Below are positions 33,308 to 45,225 of a stretch of DNA of 64,000 nucleotides, piece after piece. The stretch covers positions 3,100,001 through 3,164,000 of the forward strand of contig WJXW01000002.1 in NCBI GenBank assembly GCA_015832175.1. The letters run 5' to 3'. Origin of the DNA: Paraphaeosphaeria minitans (taxonomy: Eukaryota > Ascomycota > Dothideomycetes > Pleosporales > Didymosphaeriaceae). The notes under the pieces were generated by a model. It ran no database searches, was not told the DNA's origin, and saw only the letters and a program-made list of their open reading frames with translations. Position numbers and translations under genes: made by a program. Within the stretch, counting starts at the first letter, position 1, and each line of letters begins with the position of its first letter.

Positions 33308-33768
33308 ATGGCGCCCTTCACGAACCGCTCCTTCGCAAACACCCTTCCTAATTCCATCGCCGCGCGCTACCGCAAAGCGCTCACGAAGCACCCTTTCCTG
33401 CTTTTCGGACTCCCCTTTCTCACCACCATCGTCGCAGGCAGCTTCATGCTGACGCCCGCCACCGCCCTCCGGTATGAGCGCTACGACCGCAAGAACCAGC
33501 AGATCACGCAGGAGGAGAAGATGGGCTTGACGCAGGATAGAAGGAAGGTGAATATGAAGGATGAATATTATGTGAGTGGATTTCCGTTCGCCTTGAGACG
33601 TGTGTCGGGAGTGGGGAAACATGTGGAATCGGAGCAACGTAGCGTAGTGGAGTTTTATGAATGCGTGTACTAACTATTGTACAGCGCTTGCAAGCGAAAG
33701 ACCTTGAGAACTGGGAGCAGCGGCGCGTTAAGCGGTTACCGGGGGAGGTTGACGGCATATTGGAGTGA
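33308..33768 (+). CDS. COX16: Cytochrome c oxidase assembly protein COX16
   Basis: Two exons (33308-33571, 33685-33768) give 115 residues. The diagnostic core reads KHPFLLFGLPFLTTIVAGSF, a single transmembrane segment, then LTPATALRYERYDRKNQQ and the exon 2 tail AKDLENWEQRRVKRLPGE. Cox16 is a small protein of the mitochondrial inner membrane that helps cytochrome oxidase assembly around Cox1/Cox2. The intron has a GTGAGT donor and a TACTAAC branch point. The N-terminal 20 residues are basic and hydroxylated, in line with mitochondrial import. Confidence 0.94.
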
Positions 33769-34261
33769 TGGGAGGGTGGGACTAGTACAAGCATTTGGAA
33801 CGGCGTTTGGGCATCGGGAGCACATCATTTACCTTGTTGTACGATATATTGTTCATGGACATGATATTTGGCTTCGGCCGCTTCACTACTTCGATGGTTA
33901 GAGATCATGAGATCTGTATCCGAGCGAGTCATGGCACGATCTTCACAAAAGAGCTTCGAAAAAAGCGGAAGTCTTCTTGAATCCTTCATTGCAAGCCCGT
34001 AAGCATGTACTGTATGCAGCTCCGATAGCAATAGCTATCCATTTCCCGTATACCAGAAACTGTTATTAAATCCTCCTATTTTAGCTCATCCCAAACATGA
34101 AATCGTCTTACCATCATCATCCCCATGCTTTCTCTCAGGCAGAGTTCTAAAAGCCTCGAAGGGGTATATGAATCTTGCAGCTGACGAGACTGAAATTGAA
34201 TCGTGAATTGGACTCCTGCAAATGCTCACATGCAGCGAACCAAATTATCGAAAATGCGTAT
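33769..34261. other. Convergent intergenic region, COX16 / ERG13
   Basis: About 490 bp between two 3' ends. It is AT-richer than the flanks, as expected for 3' UTRs and polyadenylation signals. No gene seen. Confidence 0.5.
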
Positions 34262-35847
34262 TTACTGCTTGATCTCGTACGTTCGTCGGAACATGCTGTC
34301 AACACCGGTGAGGTAGTAGGTGCCCGGGAAGAGGGTGTCAACCTGACCCTCAGGCTTGTATTCCTTCTTCAAGTGAGCACGCGCGCGGAGCTGGCACATC
34401 TGCAGAAGGATTAGTCAAGACAGTAATGTAAATGGTTGCAGAGCGACTCACCTCGTCGTAGACTTCAGGGGCGACAACACGACGGTTCTCTAGGCGGTTC
34501 TTGACATCAAGCTGCTTCTGAAGCTCGGTGATGCTACCGTTGATCTTGAAAGAAAACAGGGAGGAGGCAAGACCGCTTCCGTAGCTGAACATGCCAACGC
34601 GCTTTCCAGTGGAGTTCTCGCCATCAAGGTTGGCAAGAAGCGAGCACAGACTGCCGTAAACGCTACCGCAGTACATGTTACCGCACATAGTAGGGACCTC
34701 AATGCTGGGCTGAACGCGAGCGTTGAATCGCTTTTTGGCAAGACCCATGAAGGTCTTCTCCACTGCCTTATCCGTAACGGACGTGGCGTAGTCGAGATCG
34801 CGGAGCTCGGCAGGCACCTCAGCGAAGATGGGGTTCGAGGGGTTGACCAAGTAATCGTTGTAGAGCAGGCGCGCGTACGACTTGGCTACGAGCTTGCAGG
34901 TAGGTGCGTGGAAGCACATGTAGTCGAACCGGTCTAGCGGCGTCTCCAGCTCCTGGGAATGACCGTTGACGCCATTGGCACCGTTGGCCTGGCTCTTGAG
35001 CGTCTGCTCACGGGCATTGTAGGCCTTGTAACAGGCATCGACAGCCTCGGTGTAGCATCGGAGGGAGAAGTGTCCGTCGACGACAGGGTACTCGCTGGTA
35101 AAGTCGGGCTTGTAGAAATCGTACGCGTGGGTGATGTAGCTGCCGCGCAAACCCGGCTCCATGACGACAGGGGCATCGGGGCCGATGAGCATAGCCACAC
35201 AGCCCGCTCCGCCCGTAGGACGCGCGTTGCCCTTCGCGTACAAGGCAATATCGCCAGCCACAACAACGGCGTCACGGCCGTCCCATCCCGATGATTCGAC
35301 CCAGTTGACGCTGTTGAAGAGTGCGTTCGTACCGCCGTAGCACGCGTTCACGGTGTCAACACCCTCGACGTTGAAGTTGCCGGATTCCTCAAACAGCTGC
35401 ATGAGGACCGACTTTACCGACTTGGACTTGTCGAGCAGAGTCTCGGTGCCGACCTCGAGGCGGCCAATGTTCTTGGGGTCGATGTTGTACTTCTTGAACA
35501 GCGAGGAGACGGTGGTCAGGGCGAGCGAGTACATGTCTGGAGTGAAATCAGCTCGCGTGCTTGCTTGCAGGCGTGTGGAGGCAACGCACCTTCGCGGTCG
35601 TCGCAGAAGGACATCTTGGTCTGGCCGAGGCCAATTGTGTATTTGCCGGTAGAGACGCCATCGAACTTCTCGAGCTCGGCCTGGTCGACGCACTGCCGTG
35701 GGTTAGACGGGGTTCGTGGAGCTCGCTCGGGGAGTGGCAGCAAAGAAGTGGCAGCAGCATCCCGGGCGGGTGGAGACTTGGACTTGCCTGGCTAGGGAAG
35801 TAGAGCTCGATGGCCTTGATGCCGATGTTCTGGGGACGCGAAGCCAT
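34262..35847 (-). CDS. ERG13: Hydroxymethylglutaryl-CoA synthase
   Basis: Four exons (35788-35847, 35590-35692, 34452-35536, 34262-34399) encode 461 residues. The protein condenses acetyl-CoA with acetoacetyl-CoA to HMG-CoA in the mevalonate/ergosterol pathway. Visible catalytic elements are Glu86 in [12 protein letters not shown], Cys120 in [11 protein letters not shown] and the His of [14 protein letters not shown]. The C-terminus ends [14 protein letters not shown]. The first intron (35693-35787) is GC-AG, with CAG then GCAAGT; splicing yields the conserved [17 protein letters not shown]. The first exon is exactly 20 codons. No targeting sequence is visible, which fits the cytosolic enzyme. 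A GT donor four bases on would break the frame. Confidence 0.96.
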
Positions 35848-38181
35848 GGCTGGGTGCAGTGGGAGTGTGTAAAGGGGCGGAGTGTGTAAAATGTCGAGGC
35901 GGATGCTGGCGGGGTACACCGCTGGTTATAAGGAGGACGATGTCTCGAGGAAGCAAATTGCGGTCTGGTAGCGGCGATCTCGCGCACGCGCTGTAAGTGG
36001 CAATTGCCGAGTACCTGCTCCTCTAGGCCCTTGACAGGACGCGGGTTAAACTGCTTTGGTGCGCAGATTCTACGCTGCTCAACAAACGGTCGTATGGGAC
36101 GCACTTTGGGGTGCTTTTGCGGCGCGTTTTGGAGCCAGTGCACGCAGGCGGGGTGTCGTCGCCACGATAGCGGGGCTCTTGGACAAGACCTTCCTATTGT
36201 CCGTCTGCTCTCGCCCTCTGTTTCGCCGTGAGCCCCCTTTTGTTCTCTGGCTCGGCAGCGTCACTGCACTGCACTGCACACCACCGAACTTGGGCCGCGC
36301 CGCCGCACTCGCGGTTGAAAAGTCTATCGCTCGCCAGCACGGCGCCGCCTATCACGACGTCAATCGCTCCGACGCAGGGCGAGTGGGACGCTGCCGACAA
36401 CGGTTAGCACCTCAGGAACACCTGTCAGCCAGACAACGGACTCTGCCCACGACGACTACGAGGAGCCCATGCCGAAGCCTTGCCTGTCTGCGCTTCTGGC
36501 CATTACTCGCCGTGATGTTCGAGCGTCTTTGGGCCATGACGGCCAACTGCGGGACTAGGTACACAGCCGGCTGCCCAGGCCTCCTATAACTCTCCTCGCG
36601 CCTCGCAACCCACGTGACGAGACCGCCGCCAATCTTATCAGATGGAAATCCTCACAAACCACGCCAACAGCAGGGCCCACTGGGACCGGATTGGTCTGTC
36701 CAACGAAGCGTACACACAGAAGTGCCAGAAGCATGAATGTTTTCCACTGCTGTTCGGGATACAGAGGCCGCAATCGGCCTGAAGGTCATGTGCCAGTCTC
36801 GAGCGTTGCCTGGACGGGACTTTGTCACGGAAACATTTGTAACAGGTTTACATGTTGTATCGCAACGCATTCTGCCCTGATGATCCAGTCGCAGTTCGAC
36901 ACTGGAACGCAAATTTTGTAAGACTCGTCGGTGAGACCACAACTCATTGCGAACTGTCAAGCGCATCGCACAACATACTTGGAAGATTTCTCTGCTCCCA
37001 GAGAGTCATGCGTCTCGCTTTCCTACTTTTTTTTTTGTACTGTCGTCAAGCATTTGCACATGACCAAAGCTCCAGTGGCGTGCTCTGATTGAGCCGTGTT
37101 TTCACAGAGACGGACTGCATACTCAACAACAGCCCCTTCCCGACCTTGACTCTGAGGAATGCCATGGTCGGAAGCTGCACCGATCCTTGCCCCGAGAAGT
37201 ACACACTGTCGCGTGACAACGCAGTTCGATTGCGAGCATCCGAATGTCCAGCATGCAACACGATGCTCTCGTTGGCGCCAAAATCTCATTTGTGGCCCTT
37301 TGGCAGCGCATATATATGCCCTTGGGTCCGCAGTGCTTTACTCTACGCAGTGCGGAGCGAGTCGAGCGTGGAATGGCCCCATGAGCGAATTGCTCAGGAA
37401 CAATATATATCCATGCTTCCAGAAGGGAAATTTCCGGCCGTGGGCAAATTGAAGGGCGCCACTGCTCGAGCAATGACGGGACCCGTGGAAGAAGGGCAGC
37501 CTTCGGGGCATGTTCACTGAGTGCACTGCAAAGTCAGACGGCCAGAGGCGCAGCAGTGAACGGTTCGTGCCTTCTAGTGCTCCAGTTCTATCGATCTGAC
37601 GACTGCGGACTAGAACTCTGCACCAGCGGAAGCGGGAAAAGCCGGTAGGGGCGCAGGTTGGCTGCACTCTGAGGCCAGGGTGAAAGGTGACTCGATACGG
37701 CGGTGGGATATTGGGCGAGGGGATGTCCATCTGCCGTCACATGGCTAAATGCATCCCTTTGGCCAGCGGTCGCGGAGACATCGCAGAACAAGCAGGCGGT
37801 GGCCAGCAGCAGCGAGAGTGCAGAGTTCATGTGTAGGGCATGCCTTTATTGGTCTCTGGGGCGGAAGAAGGGCCTTTTTCGAAGCGGCGCGAGGCTGTTG
37901 AGGGAAGGCCGTGCTGAAACGGAGGAAGGTGCAACCCCTGACTAGCGCCTGTCCGACTTGCTTCGAGACGGCGGGCGGCCAGTGCCAGTGCCTCCCGTCA
38001 CGCCTGCCGTCGCGCAGAGCCAGCCAGCCTCTCTTGCACCAACACCGACGACGAGCACGCTGCCCACGACTAACCCCCCCATCGCCCGCGCCCTCAGCGA
38101 GAGCGTCGCCCGCCCTCCGCAACAATTGACCGCTCGACACCAGGGTGACCCGGCCCGTTGGGGCTGTCAAGGGACGACGCG
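35848..38181. other. Long intergenic region upstream of ERG13
   Basis: About 2.3 kb between ERG13 (-) and the next gene (+), head to head. It must contain both promoters. Several frames of 100-177 codons overlap on both strands (for example 36056-36589) with no domain, signal or codon pattern I can support. An unrecognised small gene cannot be excluded. Confidence 0.45.
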
Positions 38182-40476
38182 ATGGACCGACGAAGTAACG
38201 ACGACGAGGGCAAGCCGCCGCATCCGCCGCCCAACCCCGATGTCTTCGACGACGAGAACGCACTGGACCCAGATGAGGACGACTTCATGCCGTCCGTGTC
38301 GGATGGCTTCCGCCCCGTGGACGAGGGGCGCCACGACCACCCGTTTCAGGATGAAATCGAGCCGCTGCGGCCGCACATGGCCCAGAACAAGTCGACCGAA
38401 GGGACCGACCTCAGGAGGATGGCGACGCGCAACAGCATAGCGAAGGTGCCTTATGGGCTGGACACGACTTGGCCAAACGACTCGCCGCGTGGCGCGCATC
38501 AACGAGGGCCCAGTTCGCCGGCGACGCCCTTGCAACACCGCGCATCCGTGAGCTCGACCGCCTCCTTCGCGACCATGGCTACTTCAGACGGCCCGTTCGG
38601 CTCTGGCCCAAGCCATCCGTACGGCATGTACCCACAGAACACCATGGTGCGAAACGTGAGCATATCTACAATGTCCCCACGGCAGCAGCCACCCGCAATA
38701 CCACAATTACAAACAGGGCCCAGCCATCCATACGGAATGTATCCGCAGAACGTTGTCGAGGACGAACCGCCCGTCCCCGTAGTGCAGACGGCCATACCCG
38801 TTGGCTTCCCAGGCATCAACAACGGTTTCCACAGACAGATAGGACCAGATGGCGAAGAGCAGGACATCGTGGGACCATTCGGACACACGGAGCAGCTGCC
38901 CCCGTACTCACGATACCCGGAGGAGGGCCCCACCAAGGCCTCGATGGCGGCGGAAGCGAGCGCCACTCCGCTTGAGGCGAGCTCAAACCCCATGGCAGGG
39001 TCCGACACACTGTTGATGGATGCTGCACCGCCCGCACCTCCTTCGCCCGTATCTCCTGTCTCCCCCTTGGCTCCCATCGCACCCGCTTTCTTGCCACAAC
39101 AGCGGCCTGAGACTCAAACGGGCAATGTGGCCCCTCGACCCGCAACTACATCCGAGTCAGCCTCGCTCTTGACAACGACGACGGACGATGGTGTCGTTGC
39201 GGAGAAGGTGGAATCCGAGCCAAGTATCAGGAAACAAAGCTGGCGCAGGAAGCGGCTATGGGGCAAAGTACCTGTCACTGTGGCTCTTTTCATGCTCATA
39301 TTGTTGCTCATATTTGCTGTCGTGCTTGGCGCCGCGGTCGGCACCTTCCTGACCAAGAACAAGGATAAGTCCAACCAGGATGAAGATTATAACAGCCATG
39401 ACAAACCGTAAGTCATTTAGTAGACCAGGTAGCTCTCAGCTAACCGGAACAGGGAACTAGCAGTTACCGGCAATACCCTCTTCGGAGCGACTCCCATTGC
39501 AACACCAAGCTCGCTCCCCGCTTTGCCTACGGGTGCATTCTCGCTTCCCCTAGGTTACGCTCAAGAAAGTAGCCCTGGTTGTCTTCTTCTGGGCAACCAA
39601 TATGCGGCTTGGTCATGCAAAATGTCTTTTGCTCCCCTCCAGATCGTCATCAATTCCACATTGGATGGCTACCAGGCATCCCTGCAAACATGGGTTGCCA
39701 CAGATGGGAGCATACAGTACGGACTCCAGACTCCTCTGTTTCCCCCATCTACCTTGCAGCTCGTTAGTGATCTCGATTTTAGAGGTTACGGACCTGCATG
39801 GCATTTTGCAGGGCGGTACGACAAGGTCGTTGTCCTTCAGAATGAGGAGTTTGCTGCTGGCACCAATCTGCGGAAGCGAGATGACGATCCTAACAAGCCG
39901 TCTGCCCGGCACCGATTCCAGGTTATGCCTGGCGACAACCCTTGGTACTGCTTTTGGAACTCCACTTATATTGAGGGCTACATCTATGTCACAGATAACT
40001 CCACAGCTGCCTCCATGACCAACTACCCCACCCCTAATCCCACCGACCCTTTCGATGCAATGATGACCCCAACAGCCACGACATCGGCATCCTTCCCTGA
40101 AACCTCGACCGCGTCCGCCACACCGCTGCGTACGAAGAGAACTCCACAGCAACGCAGCGATGCCGGATTCACTTTCCGCTTCCCATTCCCATATCCCCGC
40201 ATCGTCAAGATCGAAGAGCGACGACTCCCTGGCGCACCGCAGCCCTATTGTCAAAAGATGCAGTTGCTCGACAACGGACAGATTACTCCAGCATCTGGTA
40301 GCAACGGCGGCAACGTCATCGTTTGGCTCCAAGAGTCTGATCCGTCGATGGAAGAATTCTATGGAGCTCCTCCAGGTTCGTCGCCTTCATCAACAGAAGC
40401 TGCGAAAGTCCGGAGACAACAGGAGAGGAGGTCGGATCCATCGGACGCTTGTCACTGCCAGTGGATGTTCCAGTAA
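38182..40476 (+). CDS. Single-pass membrane protein of unknown function (DUF7820-like)
   Basis: Two exons (38182-39407, 39453-40476) give 749 residues. The first 360 residues are acidic, Pro/Ser-rich and probably cytosolic, with the unit GPSHPYGMYPQN present twice about 45 residues apart. A basic stop (KQSWRRKRLWGK) precedes one strong membrane segment (VTVALFMLILLLIFAVVLGA, about 378-400). The C-terminal half looks folded and extracytosolic. It has N-x-S/T sites and paired Cys, with blocks SLPLGYAQESSPGCLL, WVATDGSIQYGLQ and the final DACHCQWMFQ. The topology (type II) and layout resemble fungal proteins labelled DUF7820, which is a recall-based call. The intron has a GTAAGT donor and CTAAC branch point. 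A cell-surface role is plausible but unproven. Confidence 0.78.
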
Positions 40477-40502
40477 AAATTGTTTCGAGTTATCAATTTC
40501 AC

Positions 40503-40523
40503 CGAGCGAGCGAGCGAGCGAGC
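40503..40523. repeat. (GCGA)n microsatellite
   Basis: About five perfect tetranucleotide units just after the stop codon of the membrane-protein gene, so probably in its 3' UTR. Confidence 0.85.
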
Positions 40524-41381
40524 GGCGCATTTGCATTCCAGCGTTTAAGGACAAGGTCATTCACGATACCATGGGACGGCGGGGCCTCATCTTTACGAAA
40601 GCTACACGGTGTTTACGGAGTTCTTTGTTCATGGCATCTATGTCGGCCATCTCTTTTGCATATAAGCAGTGCCTCTTTGCAGGCCGCCTTATCCACCCGA
40701 GGTTTTCTGCAGCGATTTTCTGCGCGGAACATCTACGCATGTTATTCCAGCGCTGCGGCGTCTTTTTGTCCTTGTTTGTGCGTAATATTTCGGGCGCGTA
40801 AGGCGTGGGTTTGGGTATTGATCGAGGGGTGCTTCTGGTGTTGGATATGATGGATGGGAACAACAAGACTCGATTGGGTAAAGGGGAGAAGGAGGATCGT
40901 GATAACTGGATAACACGATGATCTGGTTCGAACTGGACGCATGTATGGCTCTGCTGAGCTGATATCTCGTAGCGCAACGTAACGTAACAATATACGTTGG
41001 TTGACAATGTAGTCGTGCTGGGGGCTTTGGCTGCGTGAGCCTCCACGTCTCAGCGTTCATGCTTCGTGGCTTGGGGACTTGTTCTCACGATGTGGCGTGA
41101 AAGCGGCGATCGAATGCGTGGGATCGCCGGTTTTTAGGCTTTGGCGTGCACGCTTCCGGTGGTATTGCGGGTGCACTCGAAGCTGGATTGCGGTGCCGTA
41201 GGTATGGCTGGATGGGAAGGAACGGGCTGGATTGGAGTGGGTGGTTCGCTGTCGCAGAGAAGAGAAGAGGATAGGATAGGAGGTAGGGGGGGAAGAGAGG
41301 CTTCGGTAGGTACGCCCTCTTCACCTGCGCAGAGGGGTGGTCCTGGCCTAGCCTGGCTCGGCTCGGCCAGGGTGGGTTGCG

Positions 41382-41410
41382 CTGTGTTGTGTTGTGTTGT
41401 GTTGTGTTGG
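41382..41410. repeat. (TGTTG)n pentanucleotide microsatellite
   Basis: Five to six uninterrupted pentamer units in the intergenic region. Confidence 0.85.
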
Positions 41411-41622
41411 ATTAGTTACCTTCTCGTGCAAGAGCATGTGAATGGATGGATGGGGATGAACCGCTCGTCGCGTGTCCACGATGAAGTTGCGCCCCTCTGG
41501 AGAGAAGGGTACCTAGGTAGGTAGGTACGATAGCATCTCCCGCGATGCTCCTCTGAAAGGCTGTCCACGGAACACTCCCGAGGATCATCCAAGCTTTGCT
41601 GTATGCCCAGTAAAAAAAGATT

Positions 41623-41722
41623 TTCTTCTTCTTCTTCTTCTTCTTCTTCTTCTTCTTCTTCTTCTTCTTCTTCTTCTTCTTCTTCTTCTTCTTCTTCTTC
41701 TTCTTCTTCTTCTTCTTCTTCT
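41623..41722. repeat. (CTT)n microsatellite, about 33 units
   Basis: A nearly perfect 100-bp homopyrimidine trinucleotide tract (homopurine on the minus strand), the longest pure repeat in the window. It lies about 380 bp past the 3' end of the AIM21-like gene. Mirror-symmetric homopurine tracts of this length can form triplex DNA and are usually length-variable. Confidence 0.95.
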
Positions 41723-42099
41723 CTAGATGGAGAAGCACCACCCTCAACCCCCTCCACACTATCAAGATCCTCCAACCCCTTGACACCGGCACGTAGCACG
41801 ACCGACCCCATGCTCCCTCGTGCCCCCAAGACCACGGAAACAGCGGCGAAGCCAGGCCATGACGACTTTCCTGTCTACGACATCCATCACGGAAACATCG
41901 GAAACCCGTAAACAGAACAAGATCCATACAATGCACACGGTACCCAATTAAGTCAGCCAGCTACAGCATACCAGCCTCCACATCCTGCCGTCCCACAACC
42001 AACCCACTCGCCTCCACACCCAGCCATGCACGCTAACGTCAAAGGAACCTCCTTTCCATCCTACCATGCCCACCGCAACCTTTCGTCGCTACAAACGCC

Positions 42100-45000
42100 T
42101 CACATCTCTGGAGCCTTGCCCTCGCCCCCACCAATGGCCAACTTCTCCCTCGTCTCCTCCTCAACCTCCCTCTTCAAGTCCGATACGTCCTCACCCAGCA
42201 TACCACCAGGCACCTTGCCCTCAATCGCGGGCTCCGCATCCGCAGGCCCCACAGTTAAGGCGTCGGTACGTCCCACCGTTTCCCCTTCGATAGGCTCATC
42301 GGACGCGGGTTCCACGACAGCAGCGCTCGCAGCGGCAGGTTGCGCGTCCTTGACAGCAGCAGGCTCGAGGGACGCCTCGCCCGGCTCGACATGCTCCTCC
42401 TTCTCGAGGAAATCCGTATCCTCAGTCTGCTTGAACTCCTCAGCGCCAGTGACAGGCAGCGACAACGAGTCCGACGCAGACGAAGTGGAAGAGATGGTCG
42501 GCTTCAGCGCGTTCTGCATCTTGGCCGCCAGCTCGGCAGCGGGGACCTCGACCTCGCCACTGCCACCGACTTGCCACAGCGTGCTCACCACACCCACATT
42601 CAATGTCTGCGCTCCTCCCTCCCCGGCGCCTGTCGCCGCAGCCGCGGGTGTGGGCGACTTGGTAGGTTTCCTCCTCTGCGGACCTTTAGCGCGACTCTTG
42701 CGCGCGTCCTCCAGAGGCTTGGGCGGCTCCTTCTCGTCTTCTTTCTCTGCTTCAGGTTCTTTGACTTTTGGCGGACCGAGGCCGAGCTTAGAGTTCAGGT
42801 CTTTGAGGAAGCCGGCTTGGAGGGCGGCGATTTTGGAGCCGCTGGGGCGGGCGGGGACGGGGGGTTTGGCCTTTGGTTGCTGGGCTTGTTGCTGGGCTTC
42901 GGAGCCAACGTTGCCCTTGTCGTCAGGGAAGGCGCCGACGGTGGGGACCTTTTCGGACGACTTGGTCAGGGGCTTGCTGGGGCGGGCGGGGACTTGAGGC
43001 TTGGATCGCTCGGGGAGGACGGGTGCTTTTTTATCGACGGGTGAGATTTCCTTTGCGGCCTGTGGACGAGCGGGAATGTTGGGCCTCGCTGGGATGCTGG
43101 GCTTCTCGACTACAGGAGAGTCATCTACGTACTCGTTCGTCTCGGGCGTTTGAGGAGTGCTGACGGTAGTCTCGAGGTGGAAGTGTTCGGGACTGTCCTC
43201 CCAGATGTCTTGGCTAGGGAAGCGCTGCACACCAGGGCGGCCCTCAGATGCGTTTTTCAGATGCTTGTTGGCGAACTTCTTGGTGTGCTCGGGCAAGAAC
43301 GACTGCTGGTCCTCTTTCGTGATGTGCTCTTTACGCGCTTGCTCAGCCTGCGGGTTCTCGAAGACCTGGCTAGCATCCGGCTCTGCTGCCGCGGATCTCG
43401 GTTCCTCAGGGTCTTGAGCCGTATCTACAGTGGTCTCGAGCTGAAGACTGCTTGGGGTATCTTCCCATACGTCTTGGCTAGGGAATTGGTGGCGAGCAAG
43501 GTCAGGGCGCTTCTTGATCTTGTCGACAGGGGCCTTGGCTTTCTTCGGAGCTTCGTCATCTTCAGGAAAGAGAGGCTCGTACTCCTTCATTGAATCAAGA
43601 GGGGTTCCGCTCCGGTCGAACTGCGGTGAGGAGATGATTCGCGCTGGGTTGCCATGGTTGCTGTTTCTGCTAGAACTCCTGCTATGAGGGCGACTGTGAG
43701 TGCGTTGTTTGGTGATGTAGGACGGAGTAGCATCGTCATTGACAGTGTACTCGCCACTTCCACGGCGCTCCAACTCGGGAGGAATTGCGGGCTGCCTCCA
43801 ACCAGATTCAGGGTCCTTCTTGATCTCGTCAGACGCTAGGATGGGAGTACCATAGCCGCGTTCTGAAACCCATCCACCCTTCTCGTCTGTGTTTCCGCCC
43901 TTTTGGCCCAAATCGTGCGTGGACGGGTCAGGTCCACCACCATGAATCTTATTCTCACGGCGATTCGGGGGATCAATGTGAATGACGTCTTCCTCGGCTT
44001 CACTCCCATGCGTCTTCTGCTTGCTCGGGACGTCGGTGGGAAAGTTCGCCTGGCGCAGAGGGGACTCGGCAACGGGTGCTCCAGCCTTCTCACTGATCGA
44101 AGCAGGCCGACCAGATGACTTGGGCCTCGGGGAGGCCATGCGCGAGGCATATTCCTCGCTGGCCAGAAACCCAATGTGCTCGTCGGGGGTGCTGACAGCT
44201 TCCCTTGAAGTACCTGTGGTCTGTATTAGTATTACGTCTACAAGCGGCTATTTGGAGACGAGTTGCCTACCCAGACCGAAGCCCTCCACGCTGGCATTGC
44301 GCACCAGCTTGTCGAGCTTCTCCCCTCCCCAGTGGTAGTCCTTCCTATTCTCTTGAATATGGGGGCCATACTCTCCGGCCTTTTCGCGCTTCAAGTCCTC
44401 GGGATGCTTCTTGTACCAATTCTGCTCGAACTCGTCGTTGCCGATCTTGCCGTGGCCGTGCAAACCGTAGCTGCCAGGAGGCCCGTGGAAGATCTCACGG
44501 CCGCTCTTGGTCCTACTGTGGTGGCGGGGAGGCTTGTCGCCCTTGTTGAAGAAACCTACGCCCGTCGGAACCGCGGTCTCGTATGGCGAAGGAGTGGGGG
44601 CCTGCACGTCTCCCGCGTTCCGGAACATGGGCACCTGGACACCAATCTCAGGAATGCCATGTTCCTCCTCATCTCTATATATAGAGCTTGGGCGCGAAGA
44701 GACGGAGCGGCTGGAGTCGCCTGAAGGCTTTCCTTCTGGGACCAACACATTGCCAAAGCCAGCAGCGGCAGCTTGATCCGAATCGGTGCGCGTCACCGTC
44801 TGGATCCTGGTCTTCGCGGACGAGGCCGGGAGAGAGGCCTTGGGCGCATGGAGCGGCAGGTCGCCGGCCACCTGCTTTGTCTGTTCGGGGGCTTCGCCGC
44901 TCTGGCTCTGGTTGGAGAGCGTCCTGGAGAGGTCCTCAAAGCTCGCATACTCGGAGCCTTCCTGGCCCAGCGAAGGCAGACTGACGCTGGGTGGGCGGGC

Positions 45001-45225
45001 CGGCAGGTCAGCGCCGAGATGCGAGTCCCTGGGAGGCGGGTTGGTGTGTAGGAAGGACGGGTCGTTGAGTGGAGATGGAGCGAAGGCGTCCCGCCCGGGA
45101 GAGACGGAGCGGTCGACGCTGCGTTTCGGACGCGGGGGGATTTTGGGGACGTCCATGTGGGCGGAATTGGGCGTCGAGTTCTGGGCCCGCGATGGACGGG
45201 GTGGGATTTGCGGTGGAGCGCTCAT
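42100..45225 (-). CDS. AIM21: AIM21-like actin-patch regulatory protein
   Basis: Two exons (44271-45225, 42100-44213) give 1022 residues, longer than yeast Aim21 (679). The opening MSAPPQIPPRPSRA and the later DVPKIPPRPKRS are polyproline docking sites. FHGPPGSYGLHGHG, FEQNWYKKHPEDLKREK and STPDEHIGFLASEEYASR are the conserved blocks. A unit FPSQD-x-WED-x-P occurs twice (about residues 562 and 650). Between 690 and 790 several KPxxPARP motifs could bind SH3 domains. In yeast Aim21 works with Tda2 to restrain barbed-end actin assembly at endocytic patches; the same role is inferred. The protein is otherwise low-complexity, with no membrane segment. The acceptor is CCACAG with a TACTAAT branch point. 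Confidence 0.82.

Larger units (their letters stand above)
40477..42099. other. Intergenic region with several microsatellites
   Basis: About 1.6 kb between two convergent genes. It holds three simple repeats: GCGA at 40503, TGTTG at 41382 and CTT at 41623. There is also a TACCTAGGTAGGTAGGTAC motif at 41510. The poly-Ser or poly-Glu frames here are translations of the CTT repeat and are not genes. Confidence 0.6.

Noticed and set aside
36056..36589. 177-codon frame upstream of ERG13
   Set aside because: Cys/Arg-rich random-looking residues, no start context, no splice partners and no family likeness.
41416..41936. Poly-Lys, poly-Glu and poly-Ser open frames
   Set aside because: They are translations of the CTT microsatellite in three frames and carry no flanking domain.
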